Shown: positions 50,617 through 61,304 of the stretch, piece after piece | How the letters are laid out: every line of letters starts with the position of its first letter | Position numbering within the stretch: position 1 is the first letter of the stretch | From: Brenneria rubrifaciens | GTDB lineage: Bacteria; Pseudomonadota; Gammaproteobacteria; Enterobacterales; Enterobacteriaceae | Direction: 5' to 3' | NCBI RefSeq assembly: GCF_005484945.1 | Contig: NZ_CP034035.1 | Location: forward strand, 248,001 to 312,000 | Length of the DNA: 64,000 nucleotides | Notes under the pieces: generated by a model | What the model was told of the DNA's origin: nothing | Seen by the model: only the letters and a program-made list of their open reading frames with translations | The model's database searches: none | Translations under genes and position numbers: made by a program

Positions 50617-51270
50617 ATGAGCCGGGTATTGCTATTAGGTGCAACAGGGCTGGTGGGCAATGAGCTTTTGCAACTTCTAAAGGCCAATCATCGGGTTGAA
50701 ACGATTTATGCCCCTACTCGTAAACCGTTACCTCCGTCTGAAAAAGTGGTGAACCCACACAACGCCGATCTCTCTATGGCGCTTTCCCAGTTGAGTTCCC
50801 CCATCGATATCGCTTTTTGCTGCCTGGGCTCCACGATCAAAACGGCAGGAAGCAAACAGGCTTTCCGCTATGTGGATTACACGCTGGTGGTGGAGAGTTC
50901 AAAAGCGGCATTAGCATTAGGGGCGAAACACCTATTAGTGGTCAGCGCACTGAGTGCGAATACGGCTTCGCCTTTCTTCTACTCCAGAGTGAAGGGCGAA
51001 ACGGAGAAATCCTTACGCCGGCAGGGTTGGCAACACCTGACGCTGGCACAGCCGTCGTTGTTGTTGGGGAACAGGGATGAGCGCCGTCCGATGGAAAGTC
51101 TGGCGGCGCCGCTGTTTCGCTTGTTTCCGGCCAGGTGGCGGGCCATCGATGGGAGAACGGTGGCCCAGGCGCTGTTGAATCTGGCATTTTCGCCTGAGCC
51201 GAAAGCGCGCGTTACAGTGCTGAATTCCGATCAACTGTACAGATTGGGCAATCAGCGCGCGCTGCAATAG
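50617..51270 (+). CDS. yraR: NAD(P)-binding short-chain reductase-like protein YraR
   Basis: Rossmann-fold protein of the extended SDR/HTATIP2-like group, 217 aa. The nucleotide-binding motif is GATGLVGNELL near the N-terminus; IAFCCLGSTIKTAGSKQAF and the YSRVKGETE segment (Tyr-x3-Lys type) follow. The enzymatic substrate is unknown. GGAGG lies about 8 nt before the ATG. It matches Escherichia YraR over its length. Confidence 0.87.
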   Translation: MSRVLLLGATGLVGNELLQLLKANHRVETIYAPTRKPLPPSEKVVNPHNADLSMALSQLSSPIDIAFCCLGSTIKTAGSKQAFRYVDYTLVVESSKAALALGAKHLLVVSALSANTASPFFYSRVKGETEKSLRRQGWQHLTLAQPSLLLGNRDERRPMESLAAPLFRLFPARWRAIDGRTVAQALLNLAFSPEPKARVTVLNSDQLYRLGNQRALQ

Positions 51271-51316
51271 TGAGGCCAGACGAAAAAGCGGCGTTTGTAA
51301 CGGCGAAGAGGCGGCG

Positions 51317-51781
51317 TCAGCGCAGGTAATGAATAACCTGATTGCTGCTGCCACGCCAGATTAACGAAGGATTTTTCAGATCCTGCACAAATTTTCCGTC
51401 AACCAGTACGTTGATCAGATCCACCACCTGCTGCTGTTCGGCCGTCAGTTCCGCCAACACATAGCCTGTCCACACCCAGATATCTTTACCGTGGCATTCC
51501 GCCCGTATTCGCTGAACCAGTTGCAGGATTTCCGGTACGTTTTGCGGGTGGAGCGGATCGCCGCCGGAAAGCGAAATGCCCTGCCGCGGGATCACCGTAT
51601 CCTGTAGGTCGGCGATGATCCGATCCTCAACCGCCTGGGTAAACGGCTGACCGGAATTGAGCCGCCAGGTGCTTTTGTTGTAGCACCCGGCGCATTGATG
51701 CACGCACCCAGCGACAAACAGGGTGCAGCGCGTTCCAGGTCCGTTGACCACATCAACCGGGTAGTACTGGTGATAATTCAT
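51317..51781 (-). CDS. nrdG: Anaerobic ribonucleotide reductase activase NrdG
   Basis: Radical-SAM activase that installs the glycyl radical on NrdD. The [4Fe-4S] motif is C26-VHQ-C30-AG-C33; SLSGGDPLHPQNV follows. ATG 51781 gives 154 aa, exactly Escherichia NrdG. The frame is open upstream into nrdD but that part is out-of-frame nrdD sequence. It lies 52 nt after nrdD. Confidence 0.96.
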   Translation of the reverse strand: MNYHQYYPVDVVNGPGTRCTLFVAGCVHQCAGCYNKSTWRLNSGQPFTQAVEDRIIADLQDTVIPRQGISLSGGDPLHPQNVPEILQLVQRIRAECHGKDIWVWTGYVLAELTAEQQQVVDLINVLVDGKFVQDLKNPSLIWRGSSNQVIHYLR

Positions 51782-51833
51782 GGGTGTAGCGCCATTTGAT
51801 GCAGGTGAAGGCACCTCCCTGCGGCCTGATAAA

Positions 51834-53972
51834 TCAACCCAACTGTCCGTTGCCCAGGTGCTTGATCCGGCGTTTGACCTCTTCCTGTTTACCGGCGTTA
51901 AACGGCCGGGCGTCCGGGCTGCCGAGGTAGCCGCAAACGCGTCGGGTGACGGAAACCCGGGATGAGTCGTGATTTTCGCATTTCGGGCAGGTGAAGCCTT
52001 TGCTGGTACACTCGAATTCACCGGTATAGCCACACTCGTAGCATTCATCTATCGGCGTGTTGGTGCCGTAGTACGGGACGCGGGCGTAGCTGTAATCCCA
52101 GACGTCTTCCAGCGCTTTCAGGTTGTGTTGCAGGTTAGGATATTCGCCATAGCAAATGAACCCGCCGGTCGCCAGCGGCGGATAGGGCGCTTCAAAGTCG
52201 ATCTTCTCGTAAGGATTGACCTTTTTCTCCACGTCCAGATGGAAACTGTTGGTGTAATAACCTTTGTCGGTGACGCCCGGCACGACGCCGAATTCGGCGG
52301 TATCCAGACGACAGAAGCGGTCGCACAGGTTTTCGCTCGGCGTGCTGTACAGGCTGAAGCCGTAGCCGGTTTCCGCTTTCCACTGCTCGGTGGCGGCTTT
52401 CAGATGCGCGACGATCGCCACGGCTTTCGCCCGCAAGCGTTCATGGTCGAAGAGATGCGCTTCGTTGCCGAACAGGGCGTTGATGGTTTCATGAATGCCG
52501 ATGTAGCCCAGTGAAATAGACGCGCGCCCATTCTTGAAGATATCCGCGATATTGTCGTTCGCGTTCAGACGCACGCCGCACGCGCCTTCCATATAAAGAA
52601 TAGGCGCCACGCGGGCTTTCACCTCTTCCAGCCTGGCGATACGCGTCATCAGCGCTTTTTTCGCCAGCACCAGCCGTTGGTCGAGCAATGTCCAGAAGCG
52701 GACTTCATCACCGTTGGCTTCCAGTGCGACACGCGGCAGATTGAGGCTGATCACGCCGAGATTGTTGCGACCGTCGTGAATTTGCTGACCGTCCTCTTCA
52801 TAGACCCCCAGGAAACTGCGGCAGCCCATTGGGGTTTTAAATGACCCAGTGACGCTAACCACCTGATCGTAGTTCAGGATATCGGGATACATGCGTTTGC
52901 TGGCGCACTCCAGCGCCAACTGTTTGATGTCGTAGTTCGGATCGCCAGCCTTGCGGTTCAGGCCGTCACGGATGGCGAACACCAGTTTGGGGAACACGGC
53001 GGTTTTATGGTTTTTACCCAGCCCGGCGATGCGGTTACGCAGAATGGATTCCTGAATCAGACGGGATTCCCAACTGGTGCCCAACCCAAAGCCGAAAGTG
53101 ACGAACGGCGTCTGGCCGTTGGCGGTGTGCAGCGTATTGACCTCATATTCCAGCGATTGAAACGCGTCATAACACTCTTTTTCGGTTCGGGTGCGGGCGT
53201 AGTTGTCGGCATCGGGGATCTGCCATTCGTCTGCAATCGCCCGATGTTTGGCATAGCTGGCGGCGACGAACGGCGCCAGAATTTCATCAATACGGTTAAT
53301 CGTGGTGCCGCCATAAATATGGCTGGCGACCTGCGCGATGATTTGCGCGGTCACCGCGGTGGCGGTCGAAATCGATTTCGGCGGCTCGATTTCCGCATTC
53401 CCCATCTTAAACCCTTTAGTCAGCATGCCGTTCAGATCGATCAGCATGCAGTTAAACATCGGAAAAAAAGGCGCGTAGTCGAGGTCGTGATAGTGAATTT
53501 CGCCGCGCTCATGGGCCAACACCACATCACGCGGCAAAATGTATTGCTTGGCGTAATGTTTGGCGACGATCCCGGCCAGCAGATCGCGTTGCGTCGGGAT
53601 CACTTTACTGTCTTTGTTGGCGTTTTCGTTCAGCAGCGCCATATTGCTCTGTTCAACCAGACCACGGATTTCCTGATTGAGACGGCCCTGACGCTCACGG
53701 GCGACATCGCGGTCATGGCGATATTCAATATAGGTACGGGCCAACTGCTTGTAGTTGCCGGACATCAGCAGGTTTTCAACCGCGTTCTGGATTTCGTGAA
53801 TATCCACGCGCGCTTTACCCTGCATTTGTTGAGCGACCGCACAGGCTACGGTCGCACAGTAATCCGCATCGCTGATACCCGTCGCTTGCGCCGCGCGCTC
53901 AACCGCCTCTTTGATGCGAACTTCATCAAAAGGCACCTGGCAACCGTCCCGTTTAATCACTACTGGTTTCAC
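51834..53972 (-). CDS. nrdD: Anaerobic ribonucleoside-triphosphate reductase NrdD
   Basis: Class III reductase making dNTPs without oxygen. It has an N-terminal ATP-cone (residues 1-95), then the ten-stranded barrel, a C-terminal zinc site (CYECGYTGEFEC and CPKC), and the glycyl-radical loop RRVCGYLGSPDARPF with Gly681, the same position as in Escherichia. The length of 712 aa is the same too. Transcribed with nrdG; regulated by the NrdR boxes and possibly FNR upstream. Confidence 0.97.
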   Translation of the reverse strand: MKPVVIKRDGCQVPFDEVRIKEAVERAAQATGISDADYCATVACAVAQQMQGKARVDIHEIQNAVENLLMSGNYKQLARTYIEYRHDRDVARERQGRLNQEIRGLVEQSNMALLNENANKDSKVIPTQRDLLAGIVAKHYAKQYILPRDVVLAHERGEIHYHDLDYAPFFPMFNCMLIDLNGMLTKGFKMGNAEIEPPKSISTATAVTAQIIAQVASHIYGGTTINRIDEILAPFVAASYAKHRAIADEWQIPDADNYARTRTEKECYDAFQSLEYEVNTLHTANGQTPFVTFGFGLGTSWESRLIQESILRNRIAGLGKNHKTAVFPKLVFAIRDGLNRKAGDPNYDIKQLALECASKRMYPDILNYDQVVSVTGSFKTPMGCRSFLGVYEEDGQQIHDGRNNLGVISLNLPRVALEANGDEVRFWTLLDQRLVLAKKALMTRIARLEEVKARVAPILYMEGACGVRLNANDNIADIFKNGRASISLGYIGIHETINALFGNEAHLFDHERLRAKAVAIVAHLKAATEQWKAETGYGFSLYSTPSENLCDRFCRLDTAEFGVVPGVTDKGYYTNSFHLDVEKKVNPYEKIDFEAPYPPLATGGFICYGEYPNLQHNLKALEDVWDYSYARVPYYGTNTPIDECYECGYTGEFECTSKGFTCPKCENHDSSRVSVTRRVCGYLGSPDARPFNAGKQEEVKRRIKHLGNGQLG

Positions 53973-54056
53973 GTTTTATTCCTCTGTCAATGTTATCCAC
54001 AAGCAACAGCCGCAGTGCGCAAGGGCCGCGGGGGGTGTGGATGATTTAGTGGATAA

Positions 54057-54103
54057 ACACTACATGTGGGTTATGTTTATAGGATAGACACTATATATTG
54101 AAA
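54057..54103 (-). promoter_or_regulatory. Paired NrdR boxes upstream of nrdDG
   Basis: Two 16-bp sites, 54057-54072 (ACACTACATGTGGGTT) and 54088-54103 (ACACTATATATTGAAA), resemble the consensus ACACWATATATWGWGT. They start 31 bp apart, the three-helical-turn spacing usual for NrdR. Confidence 0.85.
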
Positions 54104-54139
54104 TTGCATAGGAGGGGTCACGCTTTTATTGCCGTAAAA

Positions 54140-54153
54140 TTGACGTAGAGCAA
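54140..54153 (-). promoter_or_regulatory. Possible FNR box upstream of nrdDG
   Basis: TTGACGTAGAGCAA fits TTGAT-N4-ATCAA at 8 of 10 fixed positions by eye. FNR activation of nrdDG is established in Escherichia; the match here is suggestive only. Confidence 0.45.
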
Positions 54154-54441
54154 AGAAATTCTCGTGTCGCGGATAAATCACGCTTGCATAAAAATCAGCC
54201 TAAAAAGACAGCCTCTTCGCGTGAACTTGCGGTGCGCGGTGTGGCGGTTTTCGGAAAGGTTTTTATCGTCAAATGCGTTAAAGGCAGAAATATCTGAAAG
54301 CGGCTGACCGTTTTTTTGGCAGGGGTGTTGAATCATGGATCTCATTACCCATTGCCGATTGGGTGGAAGCTGCGTCTCGATGCGGGTGTTAAACAGGCTG
54401 AGGATATAAATGCGCTATTTAACAAAGTGCGTGTCCGGCAT

Positions 54442-54470
54442 AAAAAAAGACGCCGCCAGAGGCGCGCCTT
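54442..54470 (-). terminator. ridA terminator
   Basis: GC-rich stem (about 54449-54468, one bulge and one G-T pair), followed leftward by T7 (the A7 run at 54442-54448), 26 nt after the ridA stop. Confidence 0.75.
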
Positions 54471-54495
54471 TTGACATTATGACCACGGACAGGGA

Positions 54496-54882
54496 TTAAC
54501 GACGAATGGCAATCGCTTCAATCTCGATTTTTACGTCTTTCGGCAAACGTGCGACTTCAACGCAAGAGCGCGCCGGGAAAGAGGCGTCGTGCTCGTTGAA
54601 GAAGGCTTCATAGGCGGTGTTGACGAGGGTGAAGTCGTTTAGATCTTTAACGAAAACGGTGGTTTTGACGATGTCGGAAACCTTCAGGCCCGCAGCTTCC
54701 ACAATGGCCTGAACGTTTTCCAGAGACTGGCGCGTCTGGGCGGTAATATTGTCGGCAACCAAACCGTTTTTCGGGTTTACCGGGATCTGGCCGGAGGTGA
54801 TGATCATGCTGCCGAGGTCGACACCCTGTACATAAGGGCCGATGGCGGCTGGGGCGTGCTCAGTGCTGATAATGCGTGACAT
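54496..54882 (-). CDS. ridA: Reactive intermediate/imine deaminase RidA
   Basis: Trimeric YjgF/YER057c/UK114 protein that hydrolyses 2-aminoacrylate and related imines released by PLP dehydratases. Catalytic Arg105 lies in ARSCVEVARLPKD; the N-terminal YVQGVDLG and SGQIPVNP are standard. 128 aa, as in Escherichia. It sits directly downstream of pyrBI but behind a pyrI terminator, so it probably has its own promoter. Confidence 0.96.
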   Translation of the reverse strand: MSRIISTEHAPAAIGPYVQGVDLGSMIITSGQIPVNPKNGLVADNITAQTRQSLENVQAIVEAAGLKVSDIVKTTVFVKDLNDFTLVNTAYEAFFNEHDASFPARSCVEVARLPKDVKIEIEAIAIRR

Positions 54883-54929
54883 GGTATCTCCTGATTAAGA
54901 CGTAAAAAACGCGAACGCTGCCATTATTC

Positions 54930-54967
54930 AAAAAAGCCCCGCATCAGGCAATGTCTGTGAGCAGGGC
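54930..54967 (-). terminator. pyrBI terminator
   Basis: Stem GCCCTGC / GCGGGGC (one G-T pair), 18-nt loop, then T6 leftward. It begins 39 nt after the pyrI stop. Confidence 0.75.
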
Positions 54968-55005
54968 GATGAAAGAAAGCCGAACGGCAGGCGCGGTGGT
55001 GAGGC

Positions 55006-56423
<1,418 letters not shown>

Positions 56424-56436
56424 TTTTGTTTTTCTC

Positions 56437-56646
56437 CTAACGGTTGGCCCGGTAAACACGGTGCGGGTAAACGAATGTTGCGTTTGGACTGCCATTAATG
56501 ACAGGCAAAAAAAAACCCCTCGGTTGAGGGGCTTTTTTGAACGATCGGTTGAGCAACGGAGAGGAAAACGCCGGCTGGCTGCCGGATGGCAGTTGTGGCT
56601 GGTAACCAACATCAGCAGCGACGATCTTATCTGTGCAGCGGCGCAT
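56437..56646 (-). CDS. pyrL: pyrBI leader peptide (PyrL-like)
   Basis: Leader ORF whose translation couples UTP level to transcription through the attenuator. The promoter-to-start stretch reads GACAATTTGCCGGGAGG as I recall it for Escherichia pyrL, fixing ATG 56646. It has 69 codons against 44 in Escherichia. The ORF runs through the attenuator and ends at a TAG that overlaps the pyrB ribosome site (TTAGGAG). A U-rich pause tract precedes the terminator. Confidence 0.75.
   Translation of the reverse strand: MRRCTDKIVAADVGYQPQLPSGSQPAFSSPLLNRSFKKAPQPRGFFLPVINGSPNATFVYPHRVYRANR
56507..56531 (-). terminator. pyrBI attenuator
   Basis: CCCCTC, 4-nt loop, GAGGGG, then T9 (read leftward). It lies inside the leader ORF and 84 nt before pyrB, the same arrangement as the UTP-sensing attenuator of Escherichia pyrBI. 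An upstream hairpin (CCGGC / GCCGG) followed by a U-rich tract fits the pause site. Confidence 0.92.
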
Positions 56647-56671
56647 AACCCCTCCCGGCAAATTGTCGGAA

Positions 56672-56699
56672 ATTATACGCGCCGATGACGCTTATTCAA
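56672..56699 (-). promoter_or_regulatory. pyrBI promoter
   Basis: Leftward TTGAAT (56694-56699), 16-bp spacer, TATAAT (56672-56677). It is followed by the transcript start region and the leader ATG 26 nt downstream. Confidence 0.85.
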
Positions 56700-56864
56700 G
56701 CGAAGAACGTGATTTTTTACGCATAGCAATCGATTGCGCCATGACTCTCCCCGCCGGTAACAAGCGCATCCGACTGACGGCAAATGAACGCGTTCCATTC
56801 ACGTCGCCTTTTCAGGATGACGTACTGGCGGGTATCCTGTTTGGCGAGTATAAAGCTGGGTTAA

Positions 56865-57377
<513 letters not shown>

Positions 57378-57396
57378 TTGGCGCTGACGGCTTTGT

Positions 57397-57422
57397 GCCC
57401 TCTCCCGATCAGGGGAGAGGGC
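57397..57422. terminator. Bidirectional hairpin between tabA and argF
   Basis: Ten-bp stem GCCCTCTCCC / GGGAGAGGGC with a 6-nt loop and no T-run. Palindromes of this CCCTCTCC/GGAGAGGG type recur between genes in many proteobacteria, so it may belong to a dispersed family. Confidence 0.7.
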
Positions 57423-57435
57423 GGGGCAAGGCATG

Positions 57436-58443
57436 CTAACCCTGGCTTAACGTCGCCACCATGATCGCTTTGATGGTGTGCATGCGGTTTTCCGCCTGAT
57501 CGAATACGATGCTGTGTGCGGATTCAAAGACCTCGTCCGTGACTTCCATCCCGCCGTGCAGACCGTATTGCTCCGCCATTTGCCTGCCAAGCGTGGTTTG
57601 GTCATCGTGAAACGCAGGCAGGCAGTGCAGAAACTTCACCTGAGGATTGCCGGTCGCGGCAATCATCGCCATGTTGACCTGATAAGGTTTCAGCAGCGTA
57701 ATCCGCTCCTGCCAGGTTTCTTTCGGTTCGCCCATGGAAACCCATACGTCGGTATAAATGAAATCGACATCGGCCACGCCGGTGGCGATCTCTTCCGTCA
57801 GCGTAATATTGCCGCCGGTTTGTTGTGCGGCGGCCTGACATTCGGCCACTAATCCGTCTTCCGGCCAGCATGCCTTTGGCGCGATCAGACGCAGATCCAG
57901 CCCGGTCAGCGCCGCCGCTTCCAGCATGGTGTTGCCCATGTTGTTGCGCGCATCGCCCACATAGGCCAGCTTTATCTGTGACAGCGGTTTGCCGGGCAGA
58001 TGTTCTTGCATGGTCATCAGGTCTGCCAGCAACTGGGTCGGGTGGAATTCATTGGTCAGCCCGTTCCAGACGGGGACGCCGGAATAGCGCGCCAGCGTTT
58101 CAACAATTTGCTGGCCGTAGCCGCGGTATTGAATGCCATCGTACATTCTGCCCAGCACCCTGGCCGTATCTATGATGGATTCTTTGTGGCCGATCTGACT
58201 GCCGCTGGGAGCGAGATAGGTGACTTGCGCTCCCTGATCGTATGCAGCAACTTCGAAAGAGCAACGAGTACGGGTCGAATCTTTTTCGAAGATGAGTGCG
58301 ATGTTTTTGCCTTGCAGGTGGCGGGTTTCGTTGCCGCTTTTTTTATCGGCTTTCAGTTTGGTTGACAGCGCTAAAAGATTGGCGATTTCTACGGGAGTAA
58401 AATCCATTAACCTTAAAAAATGGCGCTTATAAAACGATTTCAT
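57436..58443 (-). CDS. argF: Ornithine carbamoyltransferase
   Basis: Makes citrulline from ornithine and carbamoyl phosphate in arginine synthesis. STRTR (56-60) binds carbamoyl phosphate; HPTQ (in [12 protein letters not shown]) and HCLP (in [10 protein letters not shown]) form the rest of the site. 335 aa (Escherichia ArgI 334). Two ARG boxes lie upstream. Same locus as Escherichia argI. Confidence 0.96.
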   Translation of the reverse strand: MKSFYKRHFLRLMDFTPVEIANLLALSTKLKADKKSGNETRHLQGKNIALIFEKDSTRTRCSFEVAAYDQGAQVTYLAPSGSQIGHKESIIDTARVLGRMYDGIQYRGYGQQIVETLARYSGVPVWNGLTNEFHPTQLLADLMTMQEHLPGKPLSQIKLAYVGDARNNMGNTMLEAAALTGLDLRLIAPKACWPEDGLVAECQAAAQQTGGNITLTEEIATGVADVDFIYTDVWVSMGEPKETWQERITLLKPYQVNMAMIAATGNPQVKFLHCLPAFHDDQTTLGRQMAEQYGLHGGMEVTDEVFESAHSIVFDQAENRMHTIKAIMVATLSQG

Positions 58444-58475
58444 GACCTACATCTCCATACGGCTCAACACCGGCG

Positions 58476-58514
58476 GTTGAATTAAAATTCACTTTATATG
58501 TGTAATTATTCAAT
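58476..58514 (-). promoter_or_regulatory. Tandem ARG boxes of argF
   Basis: Two 18-bp ArgR sites with a 3-bp gap: 58476-58493 contains a perfect TGAATTAAAATTCA core; 58497-58514 matches WNTGAATWWWWATTCANW with two mismatches. They lie 33-71 nt upstream of the argF start. Confidence 0.9.
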
Positions 58515-58606
58515 TTCAAGTGTCGTTGTCAAACTTTGTAGTGGAGACAGCCGCAGCGCTGTGGGACAATGGCGAAGTAATTACGTCGATGAGTGAGGAC
58601 TGAGGC

Positions 58607-59032
58607 ATGGCAAACCGCGAATTGCTGGAAGAACAACGTGAAGAGACACGCCTGATTATCGAAGAACTGCTGGAAGATGGCAGCGATCCTGATGCGCTTT
58701 ACACCATTGAGCATCATTTTTCAGCGGAGAAGTTTGAGGTGCTGGAAGAAGTCGCCGTCGCCGCGTTCAAGCTGGGCTATGAAGTGACGGATGCGGAAGA
58801 GCTGGAAGTGGAAGACGGCGTTTTGCTGATGTGCTGTGATGCGATCAGTGAAGTGGCCTTGAACGCCGAATTGATCGACGCGCAGGTTGAGCAACTGCTG
58901 GATCTGGCGGAACGTCATGGTGTGAACTACGACGGCTGGGGAACCTATTTTGAAGACCCCGATGGCGAAGACGGTGAAGAAGGGGAAGACGAAGATTTTT
59001 ACGACGAAGACGATGACGGGAAGCGTCATTAA
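58607..59032 (+). CDS. rraB: Ribonuclease E inhibitor RraB
   Basis: Acidic protein that binds RNase E and lowers its activity on a subset of mRNAs. 141 aa. It begins [21 protein letters not shown] and ends in a very acidic tail ([18 protein letters not shown]), as in the family. Divergent from argF. A terminator follows. Confidence 0.95.
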   Translation: MANRELLEEQREETRLIIEELLEDGSDPDALYTIEHHFSAEKFEVLEEVAVAAFKLGYEVTDAEELEVEDGVLLMCCDAISEVALNAELIDAQVEQLLDLAERHGVNYDGWGTYFEDPDGEDGEEGEDEDFYDEDDDGKRH

Positions 59033-59054
59033 TTTTTAATACCCTGCCTCGTTC

Positions 59055-59096
59055 AAAGCCGCAGATGCGAAAACATCCGCGGCTTTGTATTTTTCT
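59055..59096 (+). terminator. rraB terminator
   Basis: Stem AAAGCCGC / GCGGCTTT with inner GATG / CATC pairing, then GTATTTTT. It lies between convergent rraB and yjgM. Confidence 0.8.
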
Positions 59097-59112
59097 GGTC
59101 AGGACGTTGCGC

Positions 59113-59616
59113 TTAGAGCATTTTCAACATGGTCACTTCACAGTCGGTATGACCGGTATTGCCCATGGAATGCGGGATATGCTCGAACCCCAATGATTGG
59201 TAGAGCCGGATGGCGCTGGTCAAATGGCCGGTGGTTTCCAGATAGCAGCGGCGAAAACCGCGCTGGCGGGCAAACGCCAGCGCTTGCATGGCGAGTTGTT
59301 TTGCCAGCCCTTTGCCGCGTGCGACGGGTAAGAAATACATTTTCTGCAATTCACAGACATCTTCATCACCTGCCGGCAGCGGCGCAATGCCGCCGCCGCC
59401 AACCACTTCACCTGCATGTTCCACGATCCAATAGGCGCTGTTGGGCTGACTGTACAGCGCAAACAGGTTATCCAGATTCGGATCGGCTACGGTGTAGCCC
59501 TTGTCAGCCGTCAAACCGAATTCAGCCGATACGCAGCGGATGACGTGGGCGATGGCAGCGTCGTCTTGTGCTTTAATCGGGCGCAGCCGAAGGCTGACAG
59601 GAATTGCGGTTGTCAT
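59113..59616 (-). CDS. yjgM: GNAT-family N-acetyltransferase YjgM
   Basis: Acetyl-CoA-dependent acetyltransferase, 167 aa, the same length as Escherichia YjgM. The acetyl-CoA motif is [13 protein letters not shown], followed by the [13 protein letters not shown] strand. The acceptor substrate is not firmly known (O-acetylserine-related activity has been suggested for the family). Neighbours rraB and valS keep the Escherichia order; yjgN is missing. Confidence 0.9.
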   Translation of the reverse strand: MTTAIPVSLRLRPIKAQDDAAIAHVIRCVSAEFGLTADKGYTVADPNLDNLFALYSQPNSAYWIVEHAGEVVGGGGIAPLPAGDEDVCELQKMYFLPVARGKGLAKQLAMQALAFARQRGFRRCYLETTGHLTSAIRLYQSLGFEHIPHSMGNTGHTDCEVTMLKML

Positions 59617-60073
59617 AATGTTCGCTCTTGTTGTTACGGTATTGGCCGATCGAATAGGTTTCAGGCAGATTGTAATACCATTTTACGCGGTAATGAAATT
59701 CAGTCGCCGGCTTTACTCGTTCGGCGCCGCGGCATCTGAATCTACACGTGGTTTTATCAAGGACATAAATCAGCCTAAATAAGAAAGAGAGATTGAAGGT
59801 GACAGGGAGAGGCGTTCGTGGTCATCGAGCGCTCATTCATTAACGGTGAGCGACAATATCAGGTTGATAGCGCGGATGTTTTGACCTGAGCGTCCAGGCG
59901 GATATCAAGATATGTTGTGGTAACAAAAACTGGTTGGGTAATATTTTGTCATAAATAAAAATATCGGGGAAAAATATTTTTTTTATTATTAGCATGCTTA
60001 GCTTATTGGGATTTTTCCTAATAAACATTAACATCAATGCACTCATACTTCGCGATCACCAAAGAGCTGTTTC
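59617..60073. other. Gap upstream of the exported hydrolase
   Basis: A gap of 457 bases. The left half is of average composition; the right half (59930-60060) is AT-rich with a T8 tract near 59979 and probably holds the hydrolase promoter. No gene, repeat or RNA recognised. Confidence 0.45.
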
Positions 60074-61150
60074 ATGACTAACCATATAGCATCAGGGTTA
60101 GTGGGGGCGTTTCTGTTAATGTTGTCACCGTTAACGAACGCACAAACCACTTTCCCGACGCCTCAGCAAGGCAACTGGATTGCACCCGAATTTACGTTTA
60201 ATAGTGGTGAAAAACTGAAAGACCTTCGAATTCATTATTACACGATCGGCGATAGAAATAAGCCCGCTGTTTTATTATTGCATGGCACAAATCAGCCAAT
60301 TAAAGCGTTATTAGCGAAGGGTTTTGGCGGAGAATTATTTGGTCCGGGACAGGCGTTGGACAGTAATAAATATTTCATCATTATGCCGGAGAGTATTGGG
60401 TCTGGACAATCATCCAAACCTTCTGATGGGTTAAGGATGAAATTTCCTGAATATGACTATAACGATATGGTTGAGGCGCAATATCGTTTGTTAAAAGAAG
60501 GATTGGGTATTAAACATTTGCGGCTGGTGATGGGTTATTCAATGGGCGGCATGCAAACCTGGCTATGGGGCGAAAAATACCCTGACATGATGGATGCGCT
60601 GGTGCCGATGGCATCGTTGCCGAATGAATTATCCGGTCGTAACTGGATGATGCGGCGTATATTAATTGAATCCATCAAGCGTGATCCGGCCTGGAATAAT
60701 GGTAATTACACACAACAGCCGCCAGTGCTGAAAACCGCCAGCATTATGTTCAGTATCGCCACCACCGGCGGAACATTGGCATACCAAAACAAAGCATCGA
60801 CCCGCGCTCTGGCGGACAAACTGGTGGATGATCGTCTGGCTGCGCCATTGACCAGCGATGCCAATGACTTTGTTTATCTCTGGGGATCGTCTGCCAATTA
60901 TAATGCAGCAGCGGAATTAGGCCGGATTAAGGCGCCGGTATTGGTGATTAATTCCGCGGATGATGAACGTAATCCTGTAGAAACGGGAATACTGGATGGT
61001 GAATTGAAAAAAATAAAACAGGCCGAGTTATTGCTGATCCCCGGCAGTAAAGAAACCAGCGGACATGGCACGACGATGTCAGCGAAATTATATAAAGATA
61101 AATTGAAATATTTTTTAGAAAATACCCAATCTTATAAAGAAGCTGAATAA
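60074..61150 (+). CDS. Exported alpha/beta hydrolase, MetX-like fold
   Basis: Predicted periplasmic enzyme, 358 aa. Signal peptide of about 23 residues (ends TNAQ). The hydrolase domain follows, with the nucleophile elbow GYSMGG (Ser156), an acid residue near Asp296-297 (SADDERNP) and His331 (SGHGT). The overall pattern is that of the homoserine O-acetyltransferase superfamily, but export to the periplasm argues against methionine synthesis. An esterase or lactonase role is possible; the substrate is unknown. Codon use is more AT-rich than in the neighbours. Single gene between yjgM and a chemoreceptor, replacing yjgN. Confidence 0.82.
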   Translation: MTNHIASGLVGAFLLMLSPLTNAQTTFPTPQQGNWIAPEFTFNSGEKLKDLRIHYYTIGDRNKPAVLLLHGTNQPIKALLAKGFGGELFGPGQALDSNKYFIIMPESIGSGQSSKPSDGLRMKFPEYDYNDMVEAQYRLLKEGLGIKHLRLVMGYSMGGMQTWLWGEKYPDMMDALVPMASLPNELSGRNWMMRRILIESIKRDPAWNNGNYTQQPPVLKTASIMFSIATTGGTLAYQNKASTRALADKLVDDRLAAPLTSDANDFVYLWGSSANYNAAAELGRIKAPVLVINSADDERNPVETGILDGELKKIKQAELLLIPGSKETSGHGTTMSAKLYKDKLKYFLENTQSYKEAE

Positions 61151-61159
61151 TTGGTGCCG

Positions 61160-61195
61160 ACCGGTAAGAAAGTACGCTTTCTGCCGGTTATTATC
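61160..61195 (+). terminator. Hydrolase terminator
   Basis: Stem ACCGG-AGAAAG / CTTTCT-CCGGT (with a small bulge) at 61160-61188, followed by TATTATCTT. 10 nt after the stop. Confidence 0.6.
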
Positions 61196-61304
61196 TTCTT
61201 TCATAATCTGTTCCGATTTTTATTACGGTTTAACACATGAACAACGTATGGCTTCAGTCGGGAGCCAGTGTTTATCTTTTATTATTAGGCTACAGGGATA
61301 ATTT

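Larger units (their letters stand above)
53973..54495. promoter_or_regulatory. nrdD control region and gap to ridA
   Basis: A gap of 523 bases. The first about 180 bases hold the NrdR boxes and an FNR-like site; the right end holds the ridA terminator. The middle (54160-54430) has no open frame or motif I can support. Confidence 0.6.

Noticed and set aside
53007..54044. Long open frame on the plus strand opposite nrdD (345 codons)
   Set aside because: It lies antisense to the complete, strongly conserved nrdD and has no ribosome site or family motif; GC-rich codon structure makes such shadows common.
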